Assembly: GCF_001570725.1 (NCBI RefSeq)
Contig: NZ_BCNV01000001.1
Coordinates: forward strand, 1,798,001-1,862,000
Length of the DNA: 64,000 bases
Direction of reading: 5' to 3'
From: Paenibacillus amylolyticus
GTDB taxonomy: Bacteria > Bacillota > Bacilli > Paenibacillales > Paenibacillaceae
A program made the position numbers and the translations under genes. Under the pieces are notes generated by a model that was given only the letters and a program-made list of their open reading frames with translations, was not told where the DNA came from and ran no database searches. Numbering within the stretch: position 1 is the first letter of the stretch; each line of letters opens with the position of its first letter. Of the stretch, positions 26,636 to 34,838 are shown one piece after another.

Positions 26636-27655
26636 ATGTTAACCATCGGATACATTGGTAATGGCAAGAGCACGAATCGATACCATCTTCCTTTTTCATT
26701 GAATAGGGATCATCTGAACGTAAAAACCATATACGCACGCAATCTGGATAAAACCGAGTGGGATCGTATACCTGACGTAAACTACACGGATGATGTCTCC
26801 ACGATGATGAATGATGAGGAGATTCAATTGGTGGTGGTCTGCACTCATACAGAGTCCCATTACTCATACGCGAAAATGGCACTCGATCACGGCAAACATG
26901 TGCTTGTGGAAAAACCGTTCATGTTAACCCAAGCCGAAGCCATATCTATCTTCCAATACGCGAAAGAGAAAAATCTGGTGATTCAGTGTTATCAGAACAG
27001 ACGTTATGATTCGGACTTCCTTACAACGAAGAAAGTGATTGAATCAGGGAAGCTGGGGGATCTGCTGGAAATAGAGATGCACTACGATTACTACCGTCCG
27101 GAAATCCCGAACAACATCTCTCATTTTTCCAAATATCACAGCTATCTATACGGACATGGGGTGCATACCATCGACCAGGTGTTATCCTACTTTGGCAAGC
27201 CGGATACGATCCATTCCGATGTGCGTCAACTGCTTGGTGAGGGAAGAATGAACGATTACTTTGACCTGGACTTTTATTATTCCTCACTCAAAGTGTCCGT
27301 CAAATCAAGCTTTTTCCGCTTGAAGCCCCGTCCAAGCTTTGTGGTATATGGCAAGAAGGGTGTGTTCGTGAAACAAACGGAGGATCGGCAGGAGGAACAT
27401 CTGAAATTGTTTTATCTGCCCAAGGGACATGCTGATTTTGGCGTGGATCTCCCGCAGCACTATGGCGTCTTGACCTATCTGGATGATGAAGGAATCTATC
27501 ATGAGGAAAAAGTGGTTTCGGAGATTGGCGACTACGCTCGAGTGTATGACGATATCTATCAAGCCATTGTACATGGCAAGGATAAGGTCATCCAAGATGA
27601 AGAAACGATTACGGCGATGGGGATTCTGGAACAAGCTATAGCCGCGTGCAAGTAA
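26636..27655 (+). CDS. Gfo/Idh/MocA-family NAD(P)-dependent oxidoreductase
   Basis: 339 residues, the usual family length. N-terminal Rossmann fold starts MLTIGYIGNGKSTNRYH; note GNGKS in place of the more common GxGxxA. The catalytic lysine motif is HVLVEKPFMLT, followed by an alpha/beta domain with YGHGVHTIDQVLSYFG, carrying the usual His. Substrates in the family are sugars, inositols or biliverdin; this one is not defined. ATG 26636 is chosen because GGGGGGA lies at good distance. Likely regulated by the divergent RpiR protein. It converges on a zinc dehydrogenase gene, probably part of the same sugar or polyol pathway. Confidence 0.88.
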   Translation: MLTIGYIGNGKSTNRYHLPFSLNRDHLNVKTIYARNLDKTEWDRIPDVNYTDDVSTMMNDEEIQLVVVCTHTESHYSYAKMALDHGKHVLVEKPFMLTQAEAISIFQYAKEKNLVIQCYQNRRYDSDFLTTKKVIESGKLGDLLEIEMHYDYYRPEIPNNISHFSKYHSYLYGHGVHTIDQVLSYFGKPDTIHSDVRQLLGEGRMNDYFDLDFYYSSLKVSVKSSFFRLKPRPSFVVYGKKGVFVKQTEDRQEEHLKLFYLPKGHADFGVDLPQHYGVLTYLDDEGIYHEEKVVSEIGDYARVYDDIYQAIVHGKDKVIQDEETITAMGILEQAIAACK

Positions 27656-27714
27656 ACAAACAAGCATTGAGCTTACGATTATAGATCAGTCTCGAAGAAT
27701 AAGTAAGTTAAGAT

Positions 27715-27752
27715 GAATGACAAAAGCCACCTTTTGGTGGCTTTTGTCATTC
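27715..27752. terminator. Bidirectional terminator, 17-bp perfect stem
   Basis: Arms at 27715-27731 and 27736-27752 are exact complements around loop TTTT, between the convergent oxidoreductase and dehydrogenase genes. Confidence 0.9.
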
Positions 27753-27775
27753 GATTTCAAATAATCTCAATTAAG

Positions 27776-28795
27776 TTAAGTTAAATCCACAACCACTTTA
27801 ACCGTTCCTTTGGCCTGAATCGCTGTATTAAAGGCTTCCTTGATATCATCCAGTTTGTATACCTGTGTTACAAGAGTAGATAATTCAGGATGGAAGTGGG
27901 TCAGATGTTCCACAACCTTACTGAAATCCTCGTGCGTGTATCCACTGGAACCTTTCACTTGCACTTCTTTGGACATCACCTGTTGCAGGCTGATGGGCAC
28001 CTCGGTTTTATATACGGCAATAATGGAGATTCTGGCCTGCGGTTTGACGATCTTCATGATCTTCTCGAACAACACGGGAGCACCAGCCGCATCGATAAAT
28101 ACATCGACATTCGGCACCTCAACGCCGTATACGTTCACGGTGCCGTAGTGTCCAGCAAGTCCCTCTTCGAGGGTAGTAGTCGAGGTATTCAAGGTCAGAG
28201 CACCGAGTCCTGCAGCTTTGGCGAGACGCCATTCATCGATATCCACAACACATACCTGTTTCATTCCCTCAGCAATCAGACTTGCAGCAGCCAGCAGGCC
28301 AATCGGACCCGCGCCCATGACGACAATCCGATCTTCAGGCTTCGGATCTGCACTGAAAGCGCCATGTCGTCCTACACTCATAGGTTCAATTAATGAGGCT
28401 ACTTCTGCCGGGACACTTGCATCTATTTCATACAAGTTATAATTAAGCTTGGCTTCCTCCACCAGAACGTACTGGGAGAATCCGGAGCATTCCAGGGATT
28501 TGCGTCTTCCAACTTTTTTGGCGGTAATGGGATTAATGCCTACACGCATCCCGATGTGAATCTCCAAAGCAACGTCAGAGCCAATCTCAACAATTTCACC
28601 AACCATCTCATGTCCAAATTCAGAGCCTAGGCTGATGCCCATATCCCCTTGACCCACTTTAACAATGTTAATATCAGTTCCGCAGATTCCACCGCGCAGA
28701 TTTCGTACCAGAACATCGGTTGGACCGACAACTGGCATTGGTTTTTCTTCCACACGAATATCATTTTTTCCATAATAAATAGCTGCTTTCATCAT
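27776..28795 (-). CDS. Zinc-dependent alcohol/polyol dehydrogenase (MDR family)
   Basis: 339 residues, medium-chain dehydrogenase like sorbitol or threonine dehydrogenase. Catalytic zinc region: GGICGTDINIVKVG (zinc Cys) and SEFGHEMVGEIVEIG (zinc His with the following Glu). Rossmann fold: VVMGAGPIGLLAAASL. The four-Cys structural-zinc loop is not seen, as in some subgroups (KVGRRKSLECSGFSQYV occupies this region). Oxidises a secondary alcohol or polyol with NAD(P). ATG 28795, in tandem with a second ATG, follows AAGGAG. The nearby RpiR and Gfo/Idh genes suggest a shared carbohydrate role. Confidence 0.9.
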   Translation of the reverse strand: MMKAAIYYGKNDIRVEEKPMPVVGPTDVLVRNLRGGICGTDINIVKVGQGDMGISLGSEFGHEMVGEIVEIGSDVALEIHIGMRVGINPITAKKVGRRKSLECSGFSQYVLVEEAKLNYNLYEIDASVPAEVASLIEPMSVGRHGAFSADPKPEDRIVVMGAGPIGLLAAASLIAEGMKQVCVVDIDEWRLAKAAGLGALTLNTSTTTLEEGLAGHYGTVNVYGVEVPNVDVFIDAAGAPVLFEKIMKIVKPQARISIIAVYKTEVPISLQQVMSKEVQVKGSSGYTHEDFSKVVEHLTHFHPELSTLVTQVYKLDDIKEAFNTAIQAKGTVKVVVDLT

Positions 28796-28928
28796 GACTC
28801 ACTCCTTAGGACTGATTATCATTCACTTCTTGAGCGACTGAGTACGTTTATCATGATGCAGCGATGTTTCCGTGTTGTTTGAATATTGTTTGTGAGATAT
28901 TAATTTAAGAGATGATAGATAGACGGTT

Positions 28929-28960
28929 TAAACAATTTTTTAACATCTGGACATTATAAT
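28929..28960 (+). promoter_or_regulatory. Response-regulator direct repeat and -10 before its own gene
   Basis: Two 11-bp units, TAAACAATTTT at 28929-28939 and TTAACATCTGG at 28940-28950, four bases before a perfect TATAAT at 28955-28960, with no good -35. The arrangement fits an OmpR-family activator site. The second unit matches TAAACATTTGG at 30827-30837 in 9 of 11 positions, at the same distance from that promoter's -10. Confidence 0.65.
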
Positions 28961-28989
28961 GAGGACATGTAGCTTGAAAGGATGATTAG

Positions 28990-29661
28990 ATGATCAAAAT
29001 ACTTGTGGTAGAGGACGACATTAAACTGAATCGTATTATCTGTACATATCTAACCAATAACGGATATCACGCGATCGGATGCTTTAATCCGCGAGAGGCG
29101 TATGATTTGATGTATAACGACATGTACGATCTTCTGATTTCCGATGTCATGATGCCAGAGATCGACGGATTTGAGTTTGCCGAGACGGTGAGACAGATTA
29201 ATAAGACCATTCCCATTCTTTTTGTTACAGCACGTGACGATATTTCCTCGAAACAAAAGGGGTATCAGGCGGGGATCGATGATTATATGGTCAAACCCGT
29301 GGATCTGGACGAGCTCGTCCTGCGTGTAGGTGCGCTGTTGCGGCGGGCCAATATTGCCCATGAGAAGAAACTGAGTGTAGGAAGTCTGTTGATGGATGCA
29401 AATGATATGACAACTACGGTGAATGGCGAGGAAATATCCGTAACAGTGCGAGAATTCAATATCCTTTACAAATTGCTTTCTTATCCCAAACATACCTTTT
29501 CCCGTGCACAGCTGATGGACGAGTTCTGGGGCGTAGACAGTCAGACCAGCCTGCGTGCAGTGGATGTATACATTGTGAAACTTCGGGACAAGTTCTCCGT
29601 ATGTGAGGATTTTAAAATCGTGACAGTGCACGGACTTGGCTACAAGGCCGTATTGCAATGA
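28990..29661 (+). CDS. OmpR-family response regulator
   Basis: 223 residues. Receiver: acidic cluster EDD at 8-10, phospho-acceptor Asp52 in LLISDVMMP, Lys in MVKPVD. Winged-helix output domain: VREFNILYKLLSYPKHTFSRAQLMDEFWG, then RAVDVYIVKLRDKF and VTVHGLGYKAV. It overlaps the kinase gene by four bases. The sequence before it carries an 11-bp direct repeat shared with the promoter of the downstream membrane-protein operon, indicating autoregulation and a direct target. I do not recognise it as any named system. Confidence 0.92.
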   Translation: MIKILVVEDDIKLNRIICTYLTNNGYHAIGCFNPREAYDLMYNDMYDLLISDVMMPEIDGFEFAETVRQINKTIPILFVTARDDISSKQKGYQAGIDDYMVKPVDLDELVLRVGALLRRANIAHEKKLSVGSLLMDANDMTTTVNGEEISVTVREFNILYKLLSYPKHTFSRAQLMDEFWGVDSQTSLRAVDVYIVKLRDKFSVCEDFKIVTVHGLGYKAVLQ

Positions 29662-30725
29662 CCAAGACACAGATCGCGGACGTGAGAATTAAAAAGCCAC
29701 TACTATCATGGAAAGAGTTTCTCGGTACGTATCTCTTGTTATCTACATTGACCGCAGGACAAGCACTCATCTATAACGCCTATCTGCCCGTGGGTTATGT
29801 CCCATGGCCTTACATTTTCGGTATTTCGGGATACTGGGTCATCGTCAGTCTTATTTTTTGCCTGGTCACGGCAAGGCAGAAGTATAATGCCTTCGATAAG
29901 CCAATGCGCAAACTCAGTGAGGCTGCGAAGCAGGTAGCGGAAGGAGATTTCTCCGTATATCTGGAACCGATTCACCGAGCGGATAAGCAGAACTACGTGG
30001 ATGTGATGTTCGAGGATTTTAATAAAATGGTAGAAGAGCTGAACAGTATTGAAACATTGAAAAATGACTTCATCTCCAATGTATCTCACGAGATTAAGAC
30101 ACCGTTATCGGTCATCCACGGGTATGCCATGGCGTTGCAGCAGGATGATATACGTCCAGAGCTCCGAAAAGAGTACACAGACACCATCATTTCTTCCACG
30201 AACAAACTCGCGACCCTCGTCGTTAATATCCTGAAGCTGAACAAATTGGAGAATCAGGAGATTATCCCGGTTGCCGAGCCTTATGATCTGTGCAGGCAGC
30301 TTGCTGAATGTGCTCTTTCTTTTGAACAGACCTGGGAAGAAAAAGATATTGAATTCATGGTGGATATCGAAGATCGTGCCATCATTCATGCGGAAGAGAG
30401 TATGCTGGAGATCGTATGGCATAATCTCTTCTCCAATGCGCTCAAATTCACATCTCCCGGAGGAAAGATCACCCTCAAGCAGACGTCGGATGAAGACACC
30501 ATTACAGTCATGGTATCGGACACAGGCTGTGGCATGAATGAAGAAACGATGAAACATATCTTCGATAAATTCTATCAAGGGGACCCCTCCCATCACGGAG
30601 AGGGGAATGGCCTTGGTCTCGCTCTTTCGTTGCGTGTCATCGAGTTGATGGGTGGCTCTATTTCGGTGGAAAGCGAACCCCAGAAGGGCACAACCTTCAC
30701 CGTTAAGCTAAAAGTGGGAGAGTAA
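29658..30725 (+). CDS. Histidine kinase with minimal extracellular loop
   Basis: 355 residues. Two membrane helices (about 21-40 and 52-72) are joined by a loop of only about 11 residues, so it lacks an extracellular sensor, as in intramembrane-sensing kinases that listen to a membrane partner. A HAMP-like linker (KPMRKLSEAAKQVAEGDF) precedes the phospho-acceptor His144 in NVSHEIKTPLSVI. The ATPase domain has NALKF, DTGCGMN and GNGLGLALS. A strong terminator follows. The signal may come from the two unrecognised membrane proteins or the micropeptide of the next operon. Confidence 0.92.
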   Translation: MTKTQIADVRIKKPLLSWKEFLGTYLLLSTLTAGQALIYNAYLPVGYVPWPYIFGISGYWVIVSLIFCLVTARQKYNAFDKPMRKLSEAAKQVAEGDFSVYLEPIHRADKQNYVDVMFEDFNKMVEELNSIETLKNDFISNVSHEIKTPLSVIHGYAMALQQDDIRPELRKEYTDTIISSTNKLATLVVNILKLNKLENQEIIPVAEPYDLCRQLAECALSFEQTWEEKDIEFMVDIEDRAIIHAEESMLEIVWHNLFSNALKFTSPGGKITLKQTSDEDTITVMVSDTGCGMNEETMKHIFDKFYQGDPSHHGEGNGLGLALSLRVIELMGGSISVESEPQKGTTFTVKLKVGE

Positions 30726-30757
30726 CATATAGCCTAGTTACGTGATCTTGAATAGCT

Positions 30758-30796
30758 AAGCCTGAATTCGAAACCATTGAATTCAGGCTTTTATTC
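30758..30796 (+). terminator. Intrinsic terminator after second two-component system
   Basis: 12-bp perfect stem AAGCCTGAATTC / GAATTCAGGCTT with a nine-base loop and T-rich tail. Confidence 0.88.
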
Positions 30797-30804
30797 ATAT
30801 TTCG

Positions 30805-30847
30805 TAAACATTTCATAAGCAACTTATAAACATTTGGTCGGTACGAT
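30805..30847 (+). promoter_or_regulatory. Shared response-regulator repeat before the membrane-protein operon
   Basis: Three consecutive 11-bp units: TAAACATTTCA (30805-30815), TAAGCAACTTA (30816-30826), TAAACATTTGG (30827-30837), followed after four bases by TACGAT at 30842-30847 as a weak -10. The last unit and its 4-bp distance match the site in front of the response regulator gene. Confidence 0.65.
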
Positions 30848-30900
30848 AGGAACATCCAATGAGGGATATAAAGAAAACAATAGAGGGAGTGATGACACAC

Positions 30901-31434
30901 ATGAGTGAGATGATCAGAACTGAACATAGCTTCGTCGGCTATGAATATAAAGACGTTATTGTGAAGCAAGATGCCGAATCATTGTATACGGACGGATATG
31001 CGCACTTTGGCTGGATTCTGGAAGCTACTTCAACACCATTTCAAAACGTGGGTTCCGTCACGATGAAGTTCAAGCGGGATCGCAAGATTCGGAACAAAAC
31101 GGAGTTGACCCGCTTGCAAAGACAATTCGAATCCTGTGTGACCGAGATCGCAACATTGGAACGATCCAAGATCATGGGCGCTTCTGCCGTTGCTTATATC
31201 ATCGGAATTGTTGGCACAGCATGTATGGCTGGCTCGGTGTTTGCATATCAGGCAAACATGCTACCTCTTACCATTACGCTGGCGGTCCCCGGTTTTGCAG
31301 GCTGGATTATTCCGTATTTCAGCTACTGCGGGCTTCGCAAGAAAAAGTCCGACAAGGTGACGCCGTACATCGACAAAAAATATGACGAAATATACGAGGT
31401 ATGTGAAAAGGCGAATGGTCTGCTCACCAAGTAG
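30901..31434 (+). CDS. Unrecognised membrane protein, first gene of regulated operon
   Basis: 177 residues; no family recognised. A soluble N-terminal region of about 90 residues (SFVGYEYKDVIVKQDAESLYTDGYAHFGWILE) with a basic helix KFKRDRKIRNKTELTRLQRQFE is followed by two membrane helices at about 92-116 and 120-143 and a short charged tail. ATG 30901 is preferred, with GGAG 11 bases upstream; in-frame ATGs at 30859 and 30892 are possible. Its promoter carries the presumed site of the adjacent response regulator, so it is a candidate output or sensing partner of that system. Confidence 0.82.
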   Translation: MSEMIRTEHSFVGYEYKDVIVKQDAESLYTDGYAHFGWILEATSTPFQNVGSVTMKFKRDRKIRNKTELTRLQRQFESCVTEIATLERSKIMGASAVAYIIGIVGTACMAGSVFAYQANMLPLTITLAVPGFAGWIIPYFSYCGLRKKKSDKVTPYIDKKYDEIYEVCEKANGLLTK

Positions 31435-31446
31435 TATGAATATCCT

Positions 31447-32145
31447 ATGAAAATGAAGACATACTTGAAGTCCCTATGGGCCCGTCACCTTGGAAATAAG
31501 CAAGATCGAACAGCCATGATCAACGTTGCTTCGCTTGTTATCAATGCTTTGATTGGAATAGGCAAGTTAATCCTGGGGATCTATCTGCTTTCCGGATGGT
31601 TCATTACGAATGCTGTGTATTATCTGATTCTGTGTGTAGCCAAAGGACAGGTGCTTCAACAATATAAAGTTGCTAAAAGGATGGAATCTCCCCAAGAGAG
31701 ATATGCATTGGAGCTTACGGTCTATAAGCGCGGAGGTCTTTTCCTTTGCTTTCTGGGCGTGTCCTATTCAATAGTCTGCCTGCGAATGTATCTGATCGGC
31801 GATGCCTTCATCTATAGCGGCATCATTGTGTATGTCGTAGCTACAGTTGCCTTTACCAAGCTGGCTTTTGCCATGTATGGTACCTGGGCTAATCGTCATC
31901 TCCATAACCCAATGATGTCTACATTGAAAATGATTAATTTCACCGATGCCATGGTATCTATCGTCGTGACGCAAGCGACACTGCTTACCATGCAAGCCTC
32001 ACCTCTTGCATTAAAAACCAGTAGCCTGTTTGGCATGGGATGCAGTGCTTTATTTTGTCTGATGGGAGTCTGGATGATGTTCCACAAGAACAAGGAGTCC
32101 AATCGGGAGCAGGGGAGTGCAACAAACGAACAGGGAGATGAATGA
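31447..32145 (+). CDS. Unrecognised polytopic membrane protein
   Basis: 232 residues with six predicted membrane helices (about 25-49, 50-68, 91-113, 117-139, 158-180, 184-206) and a charged hydrophilic tail. No catalytic motif or known transporter signature is evident to me. No good ribosome site precedes the ATG and the gap from the previous stop is 12 bp, suggesting translational coupling. It lies second in the response-regulator-controlled operon. The micropeptide gene's ribosome site overlaps its stop codon. Confidence 0.82.
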   Translation: MKMKTYLKSLWARHLGNKQDRTAMINVASLVINALIGIGKLILGIYLLSGWFITNAVYYLILCVAKGQVLQQYKVAKRMESPQERYALELTVYKRGGLFLCFLGVSYSIVCLRMYLIGDAFIYSGIIVYVVATVAFTKLAFAMYGTWANRHLHNPMMSTLKMINFTDAMVSIVVTQATLLTMQASPLALKTSSLFGMGCSALFCLMGVWMMFHKNKESNREQGSATNEQGDE

Positions 32146-32157
32146 GGAGGGATTCAC

Positions 32158-32238
32158 ATGGAATGGTGTTATGTACTCCTACTCAATATCATTTTGATCA
32201 TGACCAAAATCATCGCAGAGCAGTTCACAAGTCGTTGA
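32158..32238 (+). CDS. 26-residue hydrophobic micropeptide
   Basis: Begins MEWCYVLLLNIILIMTK and ends EQFTSR: one hydrophobic segment of about 15 residues, then a short polar tail, so probably a single-helix membrane micropeptide. AGGAGG lies seven bases before the ATG, better placed than for many genes here. It sits 12 bp after the previous gene and 12 bp before the receptor gene. Such peptides often act as subunits or modulators of larger membrane proteins or kinases; here this is inference. Confidence 0.65.
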   Translation: MEWCYVLLLNIILIMTKIIAEQFTSR

Positions 32239-32250
32239 GGGGGAATTACC

Positions 32251-33717
32251 ATGCAAATCATGGACAACAGCTTTTTTAGAAACAACACCGCCAAAGTAAA
32301 TAAAATCATTGCCACGATTCTATGGCTGACACTGGTCGCATTCTGCTTTTTCATAAGTAGTAAGCAGGTTGAACTTGCAGTCGTATTCTCGCTGTTCGTT
32401 GAGCTTTCCATTGCAACATTTTTGATGTATCGTAAGAAAAAACCGGTCATGACCATGGTTGTGCTAATGATTGCGATTCTGACTGCAACCACGCAATATA
32501 TCCAATCTCCCGGAGCAGGTATGCTTATCGTGGTTGTGCTCTGTGTCATTTCACTCTATCTGAACAGGGTTCTGTTGTATGGATTCGGAGCCATGTATAA
32601 CATTGCTTATATCGTGATCTATTACGCGGACCATCAGCAATACGATACAACCTTTTTCATGACCATTGGGTTCATTGAATTGACCATTGTGGCTCTGTAT
32701 TTTGTATGTAAACGAGGAAGAGACTTGATTCAGGTCGCCCTCGACAAAGAAGCAGAAGCTAGAGATCTTGTGAAGGCACTCGATAATATGGTGAAGGTGA
32801 TTCGAGAGAACACATCTACGTTAAATACCGATATTGCCAGTTGTAATGATGATATCCGTAATCTGAAGCAGATGAGCGACACCGTAACATCGAACATTCA
32901 GGAAGTGACGGAAGGCATTCGCGATCAATCGGGCAGCATTACACATATCAGCGAGATGATGAACACGGCAGATGCGCAGATGGTGGAGATCAATCAGATG
33001 TCACATCGCCTTGCCCAAATCTCGTCCGATAACGGACAAGTTGTTCGTCAAAGCTCGGATCGAATTGTGCAAATGGGCAATCAGATGAACATGATTAACG
33101 GAGCGGTAACCGATTCGATGACGACAGTCCAGGAACTAAACCAAAGCATGGATGATGTGAATACCTTTCTGTCGGCCATTAACCAGATCGCGGATCAGAC
33201 TCATCTTCTGGCATTGAATGCCAACATCGAAGCATCAAGAGCAGGGGAAGCTGGAGCTGGCTTTGCCGTCGTAGCCCATGAAGTCAAGAAGCTAGCACAG
33301 GAAAGCTCCGATACGGTCAAACAAATTAATGAGATCATTCATAATATCAAAAGAAAGACGCAGCTCGTGGTAGAGAAGGCCGCCATCGGCAATGCTGCCG
33401 TAAAAGAAGGAGAAGCGATCACCGGACAAGTACTTGAGAGCTTTGACCACATCAGGTCCACATTTGAGCATGTTGATCAATACATAGCTAAGGAATTAGA
33501 CATGACGGATCAGATGAGCCTGATCTTTACTCAAGTACGAACGCAAGTGGATCATATTTCCGATATTTCGCAAGAACATGCCGTCGCAACGGAAGGTGTA
33601 CTGGCAACGACACAAGAGCAGGAAAATAACATCGATGTTATCTACGAATTCATTGGCAGAATTAATCATTCAAGTCTGCGGTTGCAGGAACTCATTGGTA
33701 ATCATAATAAGGAGTGA
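32251..33717 (+). CDS. Methyl-accepting chemotaxis-type receptor with polytopic membrane domain
   Basis: 488 residues. The N-terminal 150 form about six tightly packed helices with no extracellular sensor domain and no HAMP domain. A long coiled coil follows, with the conserved receptor tip QIADQTHLLALNANIEASRAG, then EAGAGFAVVAHEVKKLAQES, which binds CheA and CheW. Expected to signal to the chemotaxis kinase, or to act as a non-flagellar signalling scaffold, in response to membrane state or a partner membrane protein. It is the fourth gene of the operon with the shared response-regulator site. Start follows GAGGGGGA. Confidence 0.92.
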   Translation: MQIMDNSFFRNNTAKVNKIIATILWLTLVAFCFFISSKQVELAVVFSLFVELSIATFLMYRKKKPVMTMVVLMIAILTATTQYIQSPGAGMLIVVVLCVISLYLNRVLLYGFGAMYNIAYIVIYYADHQQYDTTFFMTIGFIELTIVALYFVCKRGRDLIQVALDKEAEARDLVKALDNMVKVIRENTSTLNTDIASCNDDIRNLKQMSDTVTSNIQEVTEGIRDQSGSITHISEMMNTADAQMVEINQMSHRLAQISSDNGQVVRQSSDRIVQMGNQMNMINGAVTDSMTTVQELNQSMDDVNTFLSAINQIADQTHLLALNANIEASRAGEAGAGFAVVAHEVKKLAQESSDTVKQINEIIHNIKRKTQLVVEKAAIGNAAVKEGEAITGQVLESFDHIRSTFEHVDQYIAKELDMTDQMSLIFTQVRTQVDHISDISQEHAVATEGVLATTQEQENNIDVIYEFIGRINHSSLRLQELIGNHNKE

Positions 33718-33722
33718 TAACG

Positions 33723-34607
33723 ATGGATCAACAACAACAAATGGCAATGGTACAACGTATGCGTCAAAATGTTGTCGGCACAGGTGCAGCTCTTCAACCC
33801 AGTTCCGCGTATGCTGTCACCGTGGAAGAAGTCATGATTCCTACGACAAAAGGTGATACGCGTGTACTGGTGTACCAACCAGATAGGGAGCCTTCGGCTC
33901 CTCTGCCAGTTTTCTTCAATATGCATGGGGGTGGCTTCATCTTCGGACAAGCAGAGATGGATGATCCATGGTGTCGTCTGATCGCTGATCGTGCTAATTG
34001 TGTAGTTATCAATATCGATTACAGTCTTGCACCAGAGCATAAGTTCCCAACAGCGGTACACGAATGTTACGACGTTGTACAGTGGGTCCACGCCAATCCC
34101 GTATCCTTATCGGTTAACCCGTCGCTATTCGCCATTGGGGGGCATAGTGCTGGTGGTAATCTTGCTGCAGCAGTATGTTTATTGAATCAGCAACGTGGAA
34201 GCGAGCTGCCAATTATTCTTCAGGTTATGGATTATGCCGTGTTGGATGTTGCAACAGATCCGGCCCATAAACCTAGTTTTGAAGAAGCCATTCCAGCCGA
34301 TATTGCCAGAACGTTCAACGCGATGTACCTTGTTACGCAAGAAGATGCACATGACCCGTTAGCTTCTCCAGTGCTTGCAACATCATTAGAGGGTCTTCCG
34401 GAAGCCTTGATCATTACCGCGGAGAAAGATTCACTAGCTCAAGAAGCAAGAACATATGCAGCAAGGCTCGAAGCAAGCGGTGTGAAGGTGACTCATAGGG
34501 AGTATGAGGGAGCCGCTCATGGATTTACGCATTTTGGCGATCTCCAGATGGCTGAGGATGCCTGGTTTCGGATGAGTGACAAGATTAGAGAGACATTTTC
34601 CAAATAA
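33723..34607 (+). CDS. HSL-type (family IV) alpha/beta hydrolase esterase
   Basis: 294 residues, cytosolic, hormone-sensitive-lipase family. Oxyanion motif NMHGGGFIFG, nucleophile elbow GHSAGGNL, acid Asp in AEKDSLAQEA and catalytic His in GAAHGFTHF are all present. Acts on short-chain acyl or acetyl esters. ATG 33723 with AAGGAGTG upstream overlapping the receptor stop; the six-base gap makes it the last gene of the receptor operon. A terminator follows. Confidence 0.92.
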   Translation: MDQQQQMAMVQRMRQNVVGTGAALQPSSAYAVTVEEVMIPTTKGDTRVLVYQPDREPSAPLPVFFNMHGGGFIFGQAEMDDPWCRLIADRANCVVINIDYSLAPEHKFPTAVHECYDVVQWVHANPVSLSVNPSLFAIGGHSAGGNLAAAVCLLNQQRGSELPIILQVMDYAVLDVATDPAHKPSFEEAIPADIARTFNAMYLVTQEDAHDPLASPVLATSLEGLPEALIITAEKDSLAQEARTYAARLEASGVKVTHREYEGAAHGFTHFGDLQMAEDAWFRMSDKIRETFSK

Positions 34608-34652
34608 CGTAACGTTCATCAGAATGATGTTAGAAGAATCTGGTTACCTTGA

Positions 34653-34676
34653 AGTCGCCTAATGGCGGCTTTTTTG
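34653..34676 (+). terminator. Intrinsic terminator after esterase
   Basis: Stem AGTCGCC / GGCGGCT with loop TAAT and T6. It closes the receptor-esterase operon. Confidence 0.85.
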
Positions 34677-34771
34677 GTTTATTTGTGTAGTTGTATCAAG
34701 CACTTGTTGAAACCAAGCTTCTGAGCTTGCGGGTGTGTTAATAAACTAGATTAGGAGCGTTCTTGAGATTA

Positions 34772-34785
34772 TAACGATATCGTTA
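34772..34785. promoter_or_regulatory. 14-bp perfect palindrome before the polyketide operon
   Basis: TAACGATATCGTTA, symmetric at every position, 53 bp upstream of the synthase start. A good candidate repressor site; no adjacent regulator gene is present to assign it. Confidence 0.6.
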
Positions 34786-34838
34786 AGGGTAAGAGTTGTT
34801 AATTAGAGGAAATAATGACCAATACCAGGAGGTTAATT

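Noticed and set aside
30105..30596. 163-codon antisense frame inside the second kinase
   Set aside because: Shadow of a clear HisKA/ATPase gene; no start signal.
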